The notes below the pieces were generated by a model. That model was not told the origin of the DNA, did no database searches, and saw nothing but the letters and a program-made list of their open reading frames with translations. A program made the translations under genes and the position numbers. Below are positions 43,509 to 51,990 of a stretch of 62,225 nucleotides of DNA, in pieces. The stretch comes from Sphingobacteriaceae bacterium. Lineage in GTDB: Bacteria > Bacteroidota > Bacteroidia > Sphingobacteriales > Sphingobacteriaceae. Position 1 is the stretch's first letter. Each line of letters begins with the position of its first letter. The stretch covers positions 1-62,225 of the forward strand of contig CANGZD010000007.1 in NCBI GenBank assembly GCA_947458875.1, written 5' to 3'.

Positions 43509-43538
43509 TAATCTTGATTGAAAGGTTAAAATTAGGCG

Positions 43539-43546
43539 CAAAGATA
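43539..43546 (-). promoter_or_regulatory. -7 box for ychF
   Basis: The minus strand reads TATCTTTG, a perfect and classical Bacteroidota -7 element, 30 bases ahead of the YchF start codon and just after the terminator of the DUF3276 gene. No TTG at exactly -33 was found. Confidence 0.5.
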
Positions 43547-43581
43547 GCAAATAATGTTTTTGCTGAGCCCTGACCTTGAAC

Positions 43582-43610
43582 AAAAAAAGCCACCCCGAAG
43601 GGCGGCTCTT
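43582..43610 (-). terminator. intrinsic terminator after DUF3276 gene
   Basis: On the minus strand, GAGCCGCCC-TTCG-GGGTGGC forms a stable stem with a UUCG tetraloop and one G-U pair, followed by seven T. It separates the DUF3276 gene from the ychF promoter. Confidence 0.88.
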
Positions 43611-43638
43611 TAATTAAAATTTAGGTTGATTGGTTATG

Positions 43639-43971
43639 TTAAATATCGAAATTAAAATCGTCATCCTCTACTTTCGTAGTTTCAGTAGTGTTGTCTGAAA
43701 ACTCGTATCTCTTTTCCACCACTTCCTGATTGGCCTTTACGTAATCTACGGATTCTTTTAAGCCTTCAGCAAATTTCTCGAAGTCTTCTTTGTAAAGGAA
43801 GATTTTGTGTTTAATAAAAACGCCATCTTCTAAACGCTTCTTGCTTTCGGTAATGGTGATGTAATAATCATTTGAACGTGTGGCTTTAACATCAAAAAAA
43901 TAGGTGCGCTTACCGGCTCTCACCTTTTTTGAATAAACTTCTTCCCGCTCTTTGTTGTCAAAATCTCCCAT
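43639..43971 (-). CDS. DUF3276 (Pur-alpha-like) nucleic acid-binding protein
   Basis: This 110-residue protein matches DUF3276, bacterial relatives of the Pur-alpha single-strand-binding proteins. It has one PUR repeat: the strand set VYSKKVRAGKRTYFFDVKAT and DYYITITESKKR, then a helix (EDFEKFAEGLKESVDYV). The C-terminus is acidic (VEDDDFNFDI), as in SSB tails. The role in Bacteroidota is unclear; RNA or ssDNA binding is expected from the fold. It has its own terminator. Confidence 0.88.
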   Translation of the reverse strand: MGDFDNKEREEVYSKKVRAGKRTYFFDVKATRSNDYYITITESKKRLEDGVFIKHKIFLYKEDFEKFAEGLKESVDYVKANQEVVEKRYEFSDNTTETTKVEDDDFNFDI

Positions 43972-44073
43972 ACTTAAATATTAGTTTTCGATTTGTTTTA
44001 AATATTGCTTGAGGTAAATATAGCAGATAAAAATTTTAATTTCCAAAAAAGAAAATGCTTAATCTTCAGTATT

Positions 44074-45852
44074 TTATTGTTCTTCTTCCAAGAGTTGCTG
44101 CTGATAAAGCTCGAAATAAGTGCCTTTTTGCTTTAATAAAGTGGCATGTGTTCCGCTCTCTACCAGCTTTCCCTCATCCAAAACCAATATTTGATCAGCA
44201 TTTTTAATGCTGGAAACCCGGTGGGCGATCAAAATTGTGGTTTTATTGGCCATAATTCGGCCGAGGTTATGCAAAATTTCTTCTTCGGTACGGGTATCAA
44301 CCGCCGATAAGGAATCGTCGAAAATGAGGATTTTAGGTGATTTAATCAGGGCCCTTGCAATTGAAACCCTCTGTTTTTGTCCACCCGAAAGAGTAATACC
44401 ACGTTCTCCAATTAGCGTCTCATATTTTTGATCAAAAGCCATGATATTTTGATGTACTGCGGCATCTTTAGCAGCTTGAATCAGCTGATCCTGAGGTAGT
44501 TCATCCATACCAAAGGCTATGTTATTGGCAATGGTATCTGAAAATAGAAAGACATCTTGAGGAACAAAACCCACTTGCTGGCGATAATGTTGCAAATCAA
44601 AGTTTTGTATGGGCTGACCATCTACTCGGATCTGACCTTTTTCACAATCATACATGCGCAAGATCAAATTAGCCAATGTGGACTTACCCGAACCTGTTTT
44701 ACCAATGATAGCTAAAAACTCTCCGGGTTTCACCTCAAAGCTCAACTGATCAATTGCCTTGATCCCTGTATCGGGATAGATGAACGATACTTTCTCAAAT
44801 TGTATGTGGCCCTGTAATTCTTGTTTTACTGTACCACTGGTAATCTCTGTCTGTGTATGCAGGAACTCATTGATCCGCTTTTGTGAAGCTGCAGCCCTTT
44901 GGACCAATGAAGTCACCCAACCGAGCGTGGTGACCGGGAAAGTCAATTGATTCACGTAGATCACAAATTCGGCAATATTACCGGTAGTAATATTGCCTTT
45001 CATCACCTCCTGCCCTCCTATGTAAACTGTAATAATGGTACTTAAGCCCACCAACAACAACATGGTTGGGTAGAATAAGGCTTGTACCTTCACTAAATCC
45101 ATTGCGTTAGACTGGTACTTTCGACTTTGCACTTCGAATTTCTGCTGTAAAGCCTCTTCTCTGACAAATGATTTAATGATTCGAATACCAGAAAATGTTT
45201 CCTGTACAAAGCTGGAAAGATTCGAAAGCTGTTCTTGAATCTTTTCGCTCTTCGAATTGATGATATTATTGACGAAGTAAATGGTTAATGCCAATATGGG
45301 CAGGGGTATTAAACTCCAAAGTGCCAAAATTGGGTTTACACTGATCATGGCATAAATGATCAAAATAAATAATACCACCGTATTGATGGTGTACATAATT
45401 GCCGGCCCCAAGTACATTCTTACCCTGCTCACATCTTCGGTTACCCGGTTCATTAAATCTCCGGTATTATTTCTTCTAAAAAAAGCCAAGGATAATTGCT
45501 GATAATGAGCATAGATTTCATTTTTTAAATCATACTCAATATGCCGTGACATTAGAATTATGGTTTGGCGCATAAAAAAAAGAAATATCCCTCTCAAAAG
45601 CGCCAGAATGAGTACAATACAGCCAAACAGTAGTAAACTGGAGGCAAACAACTGATAGATTAATTCCTGCCTGTCAAAACCAGTATATAAGCGATATAAA
45701 GCAATGTTATCGTTCACTAAATCAAATGCATGACGGATTACCTGTGCCGGTAATACGCCAAATAAATTGGAAATAATCACAAATAACACCCCGGGCAATA
45801 AACGCCACCGGTATTTGTAAAAAAACTTGTTGAGATAAGCCAGGTGTTGCAT
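44074..45852 (-). CDS. ABC transporter half, MdlA/MsbA-like, with degenerate catalytic site
   Basis: This 592-residue protein fuses six membrane helices (about 15-330) to an ATPase domain. Walker A GKTGSGKST, Q-loop, signature LSGGQKQRV and H-loop AHRVSS are intact. The residue after Walker B is Asp in FDDSLSAVD, where active sites have Glu. This is the pattern of the inactive-site half of heterodimeric exporters such as MdlAB or BmrCD. No partner gene lies next to it. The substrate, lipid or drug, is unknown. Confidence 0.9.
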   Translation of the reverse strand: MQHLAYLNKFFYKYRWRLLPGVLFVIISNLFGVLPAQVIRHAFDLVNDNIALYRLYTGFDRQELIYQLFASSLLLFGCIVLILALLRGIFLFFMRQTIILMSRHIEYDLKNEIYAHYQQLSLAFFRRNNTGDLMNRVTEDVSRVRMYLGPAIMYTINTVVLFILIIYAMISVNPILALWSLIPLPILALTIYFVNNIINSKSEKIQEQLSNLSSFVQETFSGIRIIKSFVREEALQQKFEVQSRKYQSNAMDLVKVQALFYPTMLLLVGLSTIITVYIGGQEVMKGNITTGNIAEFVIYVNQLTFPVTTLGWVTSLVQRAAASQKRINEFLHTQTEITSGTVKQELQGHIQFEKVSFIYPDTGIKAIDQLSFEVKPGEFLAIIGKTGSGKSTLANLILRMYDCEKGQIRVDGQPIQNFDLQHYRQQVGFVPQDVFLFSDTIANNIAFGMDELPQDQLIQAAKDAAVHQNIMAFDQKYETLIGERGITLSGGQKQRVSIARALIKSPKILIFDDSLSAVDTRTEEEILHNLGRIMANKTTILIAHRVSSIKNADQILVLDEGKLVESGTHATLLKQKGTYFELYQQQLLEEEQ

Positions 45853-45927
45853 GATCGGGGATAAAAATACAGTTTTTTATATTGTGACTAAGATCCCGAT
45901 TTGCCCAGCAGAATCTATAAATTTTAC

Positions 45928-45935
45928 TACTTTTG
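45928..45935 (+). promoter_or_regulatory. candidate -7 box for leucine dehydrogenase
   Basis: TACTTTTG is a perfect TAnnTTTG match 25 bases before the ATG at 45961. The nearest TTG (45901-45903) has a 24-base spacing, so the match is provisional. Confidence 0.4.
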
Positions 45936-45960
45936 CGGTATCAGCAAGTATAAATTATCT

Positions 45961-47049
45961 ATGCCTCCACTATCACTCGAAGACAGTTCTGTTTTTAAAC
46001 AAATGGGCCAATACGGCCATCAAAATATTGTTTTTTGCAACGATGAAGAAACCGGCCTCAAAGCCATTATTGCTATCCATGATACCACACTGGGGCCGGC
46101 ACTTGGCGGTACCAGGATGTGGACTTATAAAACTGAAGCAGAGGCATTACAGGATGTTTTGAGACTGTCGAGAGGAATGACTTATAAAGCAGCCATCACC
46201 GGTTTAAACTTAGGTGGTGGAAAAGCTGTAATCATAGGCGATAGCCGTACTGATAAAACAGAAGCCATGATGCGCCGTTATGGAAAATTCATCAAAAACT
46301 TAAACGGAGCATTCATTACCGCTGAAGATGTAGGCACTAGCCCTAAAGATATGGAATACATCCGCATGGAAACGCAATATGTGACCGGTGTTCCAGAAAC
46401 TTTGGGTGGCAGCGGCGATCCATCCCCAGTTACCGCTAAAGGCGTTTACATGGGCATTAAAGCTTGTGTAAAAGAATTATTCGGCAACGACAGCCTGGCC
46501 GGCAAATCGGTTGCAGTTCAAGGTATTGGACATGTGGGTGAAAATTTAGTGCATTTGTTACGTGAAGAAAACGCCAAAGTATATGTGAGCGATATTGATG
46601 AGGAGCGTTTGAGTACAGTAGCAAAGAAATATGGTGCAGAAGCTGTTTCGCACCATAATATTTTTGATTTAGATGTGGATATCTATGCGCCATGTGCCTT
46701 GGGAGCCACGGTGAATACCGAAACCATTAAACAAATGAAATGTGCCATTATTGCCGGTGCCGCCAACAATCAATTGGCCGACGAGGAGGTACACGGTAAA
46801 ATGTTGTTAGAGAAAGGGATTCTTTACGCACCCGATTATCTCATCAACGCAGGTGGTTTAATCAATTGCTATTCTGAAATTGCAGGATTTAGCAAGAAAC
46901 GAACCATGCAGTTGGCTGAAAATATTTATGAAGCCACCCGAAATGTGCTACAAAAATCTAAAACAGAAAAAATCTCTACCAATGAGGCAGCCAATAAAAT
47001 TGCCGAAAAACGTATAGAAGACATCAAAAAAATCAAAGCAAGTTTCTAG
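45961..47049 (+). CDS. leucine dehydrogenase (Glu/Leu/Phe/Val dehydrogenase)
   Basis: This 362-residue enzyme reversibly deaminates branched-chain amino acids with NAD. The start is the ATG at 45961 (MPPLSLEDS); the frame begins earlier without support. The glycine-rich LNLGGGKAVI with the catalytic lysines (RGMTYKAAITGL and GGGKAV), the AEDVGTS segment and the NAD fold VAVQGIGHVGENL are typical. It links leucine breakdown to the HMG-CoA lyase-like gene at 37 kb, although the two are not in one operon. The divergent ABC gene starts 108 bases away. Confidence 0.93.
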   Translation: MPPLSLEDSSVFKQMGQYGHQNIVFCNDEETGLKAIIAIHDTTLGPALGGTRMWTYKTEAEALQDVLRLSRGMTYKAAITGLNLGGGKAVIIGDSRTDKTEAMMRRYGKFIKNLNGAFITAEDVGTSPKDMEYIRMETQYVTGVPETLGGSGDPSPVTAKGVYMGIKACVKELFGNDSLAGKSVAVQGIGHVGENLVHLLREENAKVYVSDIDEERLSTVAKKYGAEAVSHHNIFDLDVDIYAPCALGATVNTETIKQMKCAIIAGAANNQLADEEVHGKMLLEKGILYAPDYLINAGGLINCYSEIAGFSKKRTMQLAENIYEATRNVLQKSKTEKISTNEAANKIAEKRIEDIKKIKASF

Positions 47050-47088
47050 AATTTACTAGGTTTACACAACCAAATCGTTCTTTATCAG

Positions 47089-48036
47089 ATGTTAAACAGA
47101 AGGCAATTAAGAGTTAAGGTATTGCAAACCCTTTATGCATACCAGCAAGCAGACCAGAAAGAAGTGAAGGTCTTTGAAAAAGCACTACTCAAAAATATTA
47201 ACTCAGTTAATGAGATGTATTTTTACATGTTAGCCTTACTCATCAATGTTGCCGATTATGCCCTCATTGATGCCGAAGAACGTGCAAACAAACACCTGCC
47301 CAGTGAGCAAGATCTCAATGCAAGCACCAAACTGAGTCGTAATATTTTCATTAATTACCTTCGTCAGCATCCTGATTACCTGCTGGGTGTCAAGCAGTTC
47401 AATGTGAGTTGGGACTTTGAACCAATTATTGATAAAACCATCTTTTCTCTTCTTAAAAATACTCCGGAATATGCGGCTTACATTTCCGATGATTCACAGG
47501 ATTTGAATACTGATAAAGAAATCATCAAAAACATCTTCCGGAAAATCATCCTTAAAAATCCGGCTATAGAACAACTTTTTGAAGAAAAATTCATCAATTG
47601 GTCGGTAGATAAAGAAGTATTGAAATCGATGATGGCCAAAACCATCAAAAATTTTAAAAATGAGGATGGTAAAGGCAACCAATTGGCTGCATTATTTCAA
47701 GACGAAAAAGAAGATAAGGCTTTTGTAATTGATCTGTTCAACAAGAGCATTCAACATGCCGACGAATACCTTAAACTGATTGATGAAAAAACCATGAACT
47801 GGGATTCGGAGCGGATCGCATTGATGGATATTTTATTGATGCAAATGGCCATTGCAGAGTTGATACACTTTTCATCCATCCCTATAAAAGTGAGCATCAA
47901 CGAATACATTGAGATTTCGAAAGAATTCAGCACTCCAAAAAGCAATACTTTTATTAATGGTATATTAGACAAAATTCTCGATCAGCTTAAATCAGAGAAA
48001 AAAATTAAGAAATTTGGCAGAGGTTTAATCGAATAA
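47089..48036 (+). CDS. nusB: transcription antitermination factor NusB, long form
   Basis: This 315-residue protein has a split NusB fold: the N-terminal RRQLRVKVLQTLYAYQQ helix and the C-terminal SIPIKVSINEYIEISKEFSTPKS block are typical, and the middle (about 60-215) is an insertion found in Bacteroidota NusB proteins. NusB with NusE binds boxA RNA to stop premature termination in rRNA operons. It is followed after three bases by the DUF1573 gene, then yajC, forming a conserved plus-strand unit. Confidence 0.92.
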   Translation: MLNRRQLRVKVLQTLYAYQQADQKEVKVFEKALLKNINSVNEMYFYMLALLINVADYALIDAEERANKHLPSEQDLNASTKLSRNIFINYLRQHPDYLLGVKQFNVSWDFEPIIDKTIFSLLKNTPEYAAYISDDSQDLNTDKEIIKNIFRKIILKNPAIEQLFEEKFINWSVDKEVLKSMMAKTIKNFKNEDGKGNQLAALFQDEKEDKAFVIDLFNKSIQHADEYLKLIDEKTMNWDSERIALMDILLMQMAIAELIHFSSIPIKVSINEYIEISKEFSTPKSNTFINGILDKILDQLKSEKKIKKFGRGLIE

Positions 48037-48039
48037 ATA

Positions 48040-48474
48040 ATGAAAAATATTTTAGCATTTGTCCTTTTAGGTAGCTTTTTAGCTGCATGCACCAATCAGC
48101 AAAGCAATCAGGAATTGGTGAGCGAGGTTCCCACTTTTGTAGATCCTGCTTCTGCCCCAGTAATGAGTTTCGAAAAAGAAACCTATGACTTTGGGATCAT
48201 AAATGAAGGTCAAAGTGTAGTTTACGATTTCGAATTCAAGAACACCGGAAAAGGTCCATTGCTCATTAGTAATGCTACCGCAACTTGTGGCTGTACGGTT
48301 CCTGAATACCCTAAAGATCCTATATTACCAGGCCAAAAAGGCACCATCCACGTAGTATTTAACAGCACCGGAAAGCCCGGCATGCAAAACAAAGTAGTTA
48401 CCCTCAATGTAAACACGGTGAGTGGTACCCAGCAACTTTACCTTACGGGTAATGTAATTCCAAAAAACAAATAA
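48040..48474 (+). CDS. DUF1573 lipoprotein
   Basis: This 144-residue exported lipoprotein has the lipobox LAAC (Cys16 in FLAACTNQQ), then an immunoglobulin-like DUF1573 domain (about 45-140): ISFEKETYDFGIINEGQ-like start (here MSFEKETYDFG), FKNTGKGPLLISNATATCGCTVPEYPK and YLTGNV. The CGC motif is conserved and may be redox-active or metal-binding. Function unknown. It lies between nusB and yajC. Confidence 0.9.
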   Translation: MKNILAFVLLGSFLAACTNQQSNQELVSEVPTFVDPASAPVMSFEKETYDFGIINEGQSVVYDFEFKNTGKGPLLISNATATCGCTVPEYPKDPILPGQKGTIHVVFNSTGKPGMQNKVVTLNVNTVSGTQQLYLTGNVIPKNK

Positions 48475-48485
48475 AAAATCCAGAT

Positions 48486-48791
48486 ATGTTAAATTCAATT
48501 TTATTACAAGCAGCAGGAAGCTCCTTAATGCAGTTCCTGCCCATGATCCTGATCATCGTTGTATTCTATTTCTTCATGATTCGTCCACAAATGAAGAAAG
48601 CAAAAGATCATAAAAAGTTTATCGAAGAACTTAAAAAAGGCGATAAAGTAATCACTTCGGCAGGTATACACGGTAAAATTACCGACATGAATGAAACTAC
48701 TTTTTTAATTGAAGTAGAAGGCGGTACGAAAATCCGTTTTGATAAATCGGCTGTTTCTTTAGATGCTTCAAAAGCTTTGAATACTAAATAA
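48486..48791 (+). CDS. yajC: preprotein translocase subunit YajC
   Basis: This 101-residue protein has one N-terminal membrane helix (about 14-33; MQFLPMILIIVVFYFFMIRPQ) and the GDKVITSAGIHGKITDMNE cytoplasmic domain. YajC accompanies SecDF at the Sec translocon; here secDF lies 15 kb away. It is followed by a strong terminator. Confidence 0.95.
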   Translation: MLNSILLQAAGSSLMQFLPMILIIVVFYFFMIRPQMKKAKDHKKFIEELKKGDKVITSAGIHGKITDMNETTFLIEVEGGTKIRFDKSAVSLDASKALNTK

Positions 48792-48809
48792 ACTCTCTTA
48801 ATGAAATTG

Positions 48810-48840
48810 AAAAGCCATTGGTATACCAATGGCTTTTTTT
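48810..48840 (+). terminator. intrinsic terminator after yajC
   Basis: The stem AAAAGCCATTGG / CCAATGGCTTTT is perfectly complementary around a TATA centre and runs into seven T. A reading frame crosses it (48818) but the true start of the next gene, at 48857, lies beyond it. Confidence 0.93.
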
Positions 48841-48856
48841 ATTTGTAATTTTGATA

Positions 48857-49801
48857 ATGCCGCTGTTTAAATTCAATAAAATACAAAAACGGAGAATCAC
48901 GGTCTTTTTCGTTTCTTTTTGTATGGCATGCGGCTTGTGGTTTTTGTATGCGCTTTCCAAGCCAATGGAATATGCCTCGAAACTCTACATCCAATGGATT
49001 GATATCCCCGATGATTTAAAAGAAACCATCTCTGAAAGAGATACGGTGGCTATTCAACTAAAAGGTAATGGTTGGAATTTGATGTTAAAAGAGTCGAATG
49101 AGGAAGAATATCAGGTGAAGGTGAGTTTGAAGCAGCTCAATGCAAATAACTTCCTCGTTCTGAATTCAATTATTGGTGATTTGAATCATCAATTGAACCC
49201 CAAAGTGCAAATAGTATCGCTCAAACCTGACACCTTATACTTTGAGCGTGCTCCACAAATTTCCAAAAGGGTTCCGGTAAAGCTGAAATATCAATTCAGG
49301 TTTGAGAGATTTTATGGATTAGCAGACCCCATTCAAATTGATCCGGCATACGTAAACATCAGAGGCGCAGCTAAAAAGATTGATCAGGTCAAATACGTAG
49401 AAACTGAAGTATTAAAAAAGAATGGCTTGAACAGCAATTTTTCAGAAAACGTATCCCTTAGCCAGAAGAATGACCAAGCTTATAAAATTGATCCCGAATG
49501 GGTAAAAGTTAATGTACAGGTAGCCAGGTACACGGAGAAAGTGCTCGAGATTGAACCCGAAATTAGAAATAGAGCCGGCGTAAAAGTGAATATATTCCCC
49601 AGCAGAGTGAAGGTGACCATCAGTACCGCTTTGAATAATTACGCAAGTATCCAATCAGATCAAATTAGACCCTATATTGATTTGGATGAAGCCCTGCTTA
49701 AAAAATTTAGCCGTTTACCTATTAAATTTGAGCCATTGCCTAATTTTATTCGGATGGTGAAGGTGGAGCCACAAAGTGTTGATTTTATCATTTATCCCTG
49801 A
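48857..49801 (+). CDS. YbbR/CdaR-like domain protein
   Basis: This 314-residue protein starts at the ATG at 48857 (MPLFKFNKIQ). One N-terminal membrane helix (about 13-33) is followed by extracytoplasmic YbbR-like repeats (about 45-310) of beta strands, with the ERAPQISKRVPVKLKY and LEIEPEIRNRAGVKV stretches at domain boundaries. In Firmicutes YbbR (CdaR) regulates the c-di-AMP cyclase; whether this one does is unproven. Its stop overlaps the coaE start by one base. Confidence 0.85.
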   Translation: MPLFKFNKIQKRRITVFFVSFCMACGLWFLYALSKPMEYASKLYIQWIDIPDDLKETISERDTVAIQLKGNGWNLMLKESNEEEYQVKVSLKQLNANNFLVLNSIIGDLNHQLNPKVQIVSLKPDTLYFERAPQISKRVPVKLKYQFRFERFYGLADPIQIDPAYVNIRGAAKKIDQVKYVETEVLKKNGLNSNFSENVSLSQKNDQAYKIDPEWVKVNVQVARYTEKVLEIEPEIRNRAGVKVNIFPSRVKVTISTALNNYASIQSDQIRPYIDLDEALLKKFSRLPIKFEPLPNFIRMVKVEPQSVDFIIYP

Positions 49802-50397
49802 TGCTGAAAGTTGGAATAACAGGTGGAATAGGTAGCGGAAAAACAACCGTTTGCAAAATTTTTGAATTGCTCGGAATTCCGGTTTTTTATGCAGATCAAG
49901 CTGCTAAGGAACTGATGCAGTACGATGATGCACTGCAATTAAAACTTGTAGAAAAATTTGGTCCAGACATCTATCTACCTAATAGGACGATTAACAGAAC
50001 CTATTTAGCAAATATTGTATTTAATGACGAAAAGCAACTTGCCGCTTTAAATGCTATTGTTCATCCTGCAGTTTTTAGTGCTTTTGATAAATGGCTAAGC
50101 AAACAATCTGCAAAATATGTGGTTAAGGAAGCAGCATTACTCTTTGAAAGTGGTTCGCACCAGTTATGCGATGTTAACGTTTTAGTACAAGCTCCCGAAG
50201 AAATTAGAATTAAACGGGTGATGAAAAGAGATCAGATCACTAAAGAACAAGTTTTGGGTAGAATTGCACAACAAATGAGCGATGAAGAGAAAAGTAAACT
50301 TGCCGACTATGTACTCATGAATGACGAAACAAAGCCGCTGATACCACAAATTTTAAACCTTCATCAAAAATTGTTAGCGGGAGATTTGCCTAAATGA
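49801..50397 (+). CDS. coaE: dephospho-CoA kinase
   Basis: This 198-residue P-loop kinase performs the last step of coenzyme A synthesis. The N-terminal GGIGSGKTT Walker A and the VKEAALLFESG lid segment are present, with the AADKxxK-like region YADQAAKEL. It joins the YbbR-like gene by a one-base overlap and the next gene by four bases. Confidence 0.95.
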   Translation: MLKVGITGGIGSGKTTVCKIFELLGIPVFYADQAAKELMQYDDALQLKLVEKFGPDIYLPNRTINRTYLANIVFNDEKQLAALNAIVHPAVFSAFDKWLSKQSAKYVVKEAALLFESGSHQLCDVNVLVQAPEEIRIKRVMKRDQITKEQVLGRIAQQMSDEEKSKLADYVLMNDETKPLIPQILNLHQKLLAGDLPK

Positions 50398-51335
50398 TCC
50401 GACCTGACTTTATAACAGCTACCGCAAATGGTTTATTTTGCAGTGCTGGCAATTTTTACATCGACCCGCAACAACCTGTGCCTTTAGCGGTTATTTCTCA
50501 TGCTCACGGCGATCATGCCTGTCCTGAAAATGAACAAATATTTTCCACTCCCGAAACTGCTGCCATTATGCAATTGCGTTATAAAAAACGAGCAGGGGGC
50601 CAATTCAAGCTATTTCGTTACGGGGAGTCATTTGAGATCAACGGTATAAAAATCAGTTTCCACTCTGCCGGACACATTTTGGGATCGGCACAAATATTAA
50701 TGGAATATGAGAATATAAAATATTTATATACCGGCGATTATAAATTACAGAAAGATCCAACCTGTGAGGCAATCACTTTCATTGAGGCTGATGTATTGAT
50801 CACAGAAAGTACTTTTGCGGATCCTCAGGTTAAACACCCGGATCCAGTTGAAGAAATTAAAAAACTGAACTCAGGACCACAAAATATCTTGCTGGGGACT
50901 TACTCATTAGGCAAAGCACAACGCTTAATCCGTATGATCAATGATCATTGTCCACAAAGAAAAATCTTGTTACATCATCAAATACTTCCAATTACAAAGC
51001 TACATGAGCAATTTGGGGTTCAGCTGGGGCAATATCAACCTTATGACCGTAAACTGATGAAAAACCCGGACCAGAATTATGTATATATGGTTCCACCGCT
51101 TACTTTTAACAGTTATTTTAAAGCAATAAATGTGAGTAGGGCATTTGCGTCTGGATGGAAAAACTTGCAAACAAATAACGACCTGCAATTATTTATTTCA
51201 GACCATGTGGACTGGGATGATATCATTAAAATGATTGATCAGGTAAAACCAGCTGAAATTTGGACCGTTCATGGAAACGGGCTTCATTTAAAAAATTATT
51301 TTACCAATCAGATTCCAATCAAGGCTTTGAACTGA
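50394..51335 (+). CDS. MBL-fold nuclease-like protein (exonuclease family)
   Basis: This 313-residue protein has the metallo-beta-lactamase metal motif HAHGDH (36-41), then SAGHILGSAQI, YTGDYK and the late WTVHGNG histidine. The order and the SAGHxLGS segment resemble beta-CASP nucleases (CPSF73/Artemis type) and the small ligase-associated exonucleases, but the protein is too short for a full beta-CASP domain. It probably cuts DNA or RNA. It overlaps coaE by four bases and the 52-residue gene by one. Confidence 0.85.
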   Translation: MIRPDFITATANGLFCSAGNFYIDPQQPVPLAVISHAHGDHACPENEQIFSTPETAAIMQLRYKKRAGGQFKLFRYGESFEINGIKISFHSAGHILGSAQILMEYENIKYLYTGDYKLQKDPTCEAITFIEADVLITESTFADPQVKHPDPVEEIKKLNSGPQNILLGTYSLGKAQRLIRMINDHCPQRKILLHHQILPITKLHEQFGVQLGQYQPYDRKLMKNPDQNYVYMVPPLTFNSYFKAINVSRAFASGWKNLQTNNDLQLFISDHVDWDDIIKMIDQVKPAEIWTVHGNGLHLKNYFTNQIPIKALN

Positions 51336-51493
51336 TGTTACAAGTACAGGAAGATTATTATTTCGATGACCAAGGTTTCCTGGTATTTACAGAAAAATAC
51401 CATTTAAAAAGAGGTTATTGCTGCCAAATGGGTTGCCGACACTGCCCCTGGAAAAAACAGAAAGAATTAAAAAAAGCTAAAAATAAAAAATAA
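51335..51493 (+). CDS. 52-residue DUF5522-like cysteine-motif protein
   Basis: This very small protein starts at the ATG at 51335, which overlaps the upstream stop by one base. It carries four cysteines (29, 30, 34 and 37; CCQMGCRHCPW) and a very basic C-terminus (KKQKELKKAKNKK). The spacing resembles a compact zinc-binding knuckle found in DUF5522 proteins. Coupling to the MBL nuclease suggests a partner role, but no function is known. Confidence 0.75.
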   Translation: MLQVQEDYYFDDQGFLVFTEKYHLKRGYCCQMGCRHCPWKKQKELKKAKNKK

Positions 51494-51508
51494 TTATCTT
51501 TATAATTA
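51491..51508. promoter_or_regulatory. inverted repeat ahead of MarR gene
   Basis: TAATTAT (51491-51497) faces ATAATTA (51502-51508) over four bases, 25 bases before the MarR start. It may be an operator, but the region is so AT-rich that chance pairing is plausible. It also spans the stop codon of the preceding gene. Confidence 0.3.
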
Positions 51509-51533
51509 ATATTTTAGCACAAAAAATAAAATA

Positions 51534-51983
51534 ATGAGACTAGAAGAAGAAATATCAAGTCATAAATTCTCGAGCAACTACCATCGAGCTACCGTAAATA
51601 TTTTATACACCTATGGCTGGCTGACCAATGTATTACGTCAGCGTTTGGATAATCATGACATCACCTTGCAGCAATATAATATCCTTAGGATATTGAGGGG
51701 GCAGTTCCCGAATCCTGCTACCGTCAATTTATTAAGAGAACGAATGTTAGACAAAATGTCTGATGCTTCGAGAATTGTAGAAAGACTTTATAAAAAAGGC
51801 TTATTGAGCCGTTCTACAAACGAAAAAGATCGTCGTGCCGTTGATATTTTTATCACTCAAAAAGGCCTCGATCTATTAAAAGAATTAGACCAGGAAATGG
51901 ACATGGACGAGCTACTTAACAAAAATATAGGTGAAGAAGAGGCGGGTTTATTGAGCGATCTGCTCGACAAATTTAGGGGTTAG
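51534..51983 (+). CDS. MarR family transcriptional regulator
   Basis: This 149-residue winged-helix regulator has the DNA-binding region ITLQQYNILRILRGQ, ERMLDKMSDASRIVERLYKKGL and wing RSTNEKDRRAVDIFITQKG. It differs from the protein at 33.8 kb, so the two probably answer to different signals. No obvious target gene lies downstream; the next gene is convergent. Confidence 0.9.
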   Translation: MRLEEEISSHKFSSNYHRATVNILYTYGWLTNVLRQRLDNHDITLQQYNILRILRGQFPNPATVNLLRERMLDKMSDASRIVERLYKKGLLSRSTNEKDRRAVDIFITQKGLDLLKELDQEMDMDELLNKNIGEEEAGLLSDLLDKFRG

Positions 51984-51990
51984 GGAAATT

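Noticed and set aside
43509-43583. N-terminal extension of YchF
   Set aside because: The family begins with [17 protein letters not shown]; the extension covers a promoter box and the DUF3276 terminator.
48818-48856. Early start for the YbbR-like gene
   Set aside because: It would begin inside the yajC terminator hairpin; the ATG at 48857 gives the normal N-terminal membrane helix.
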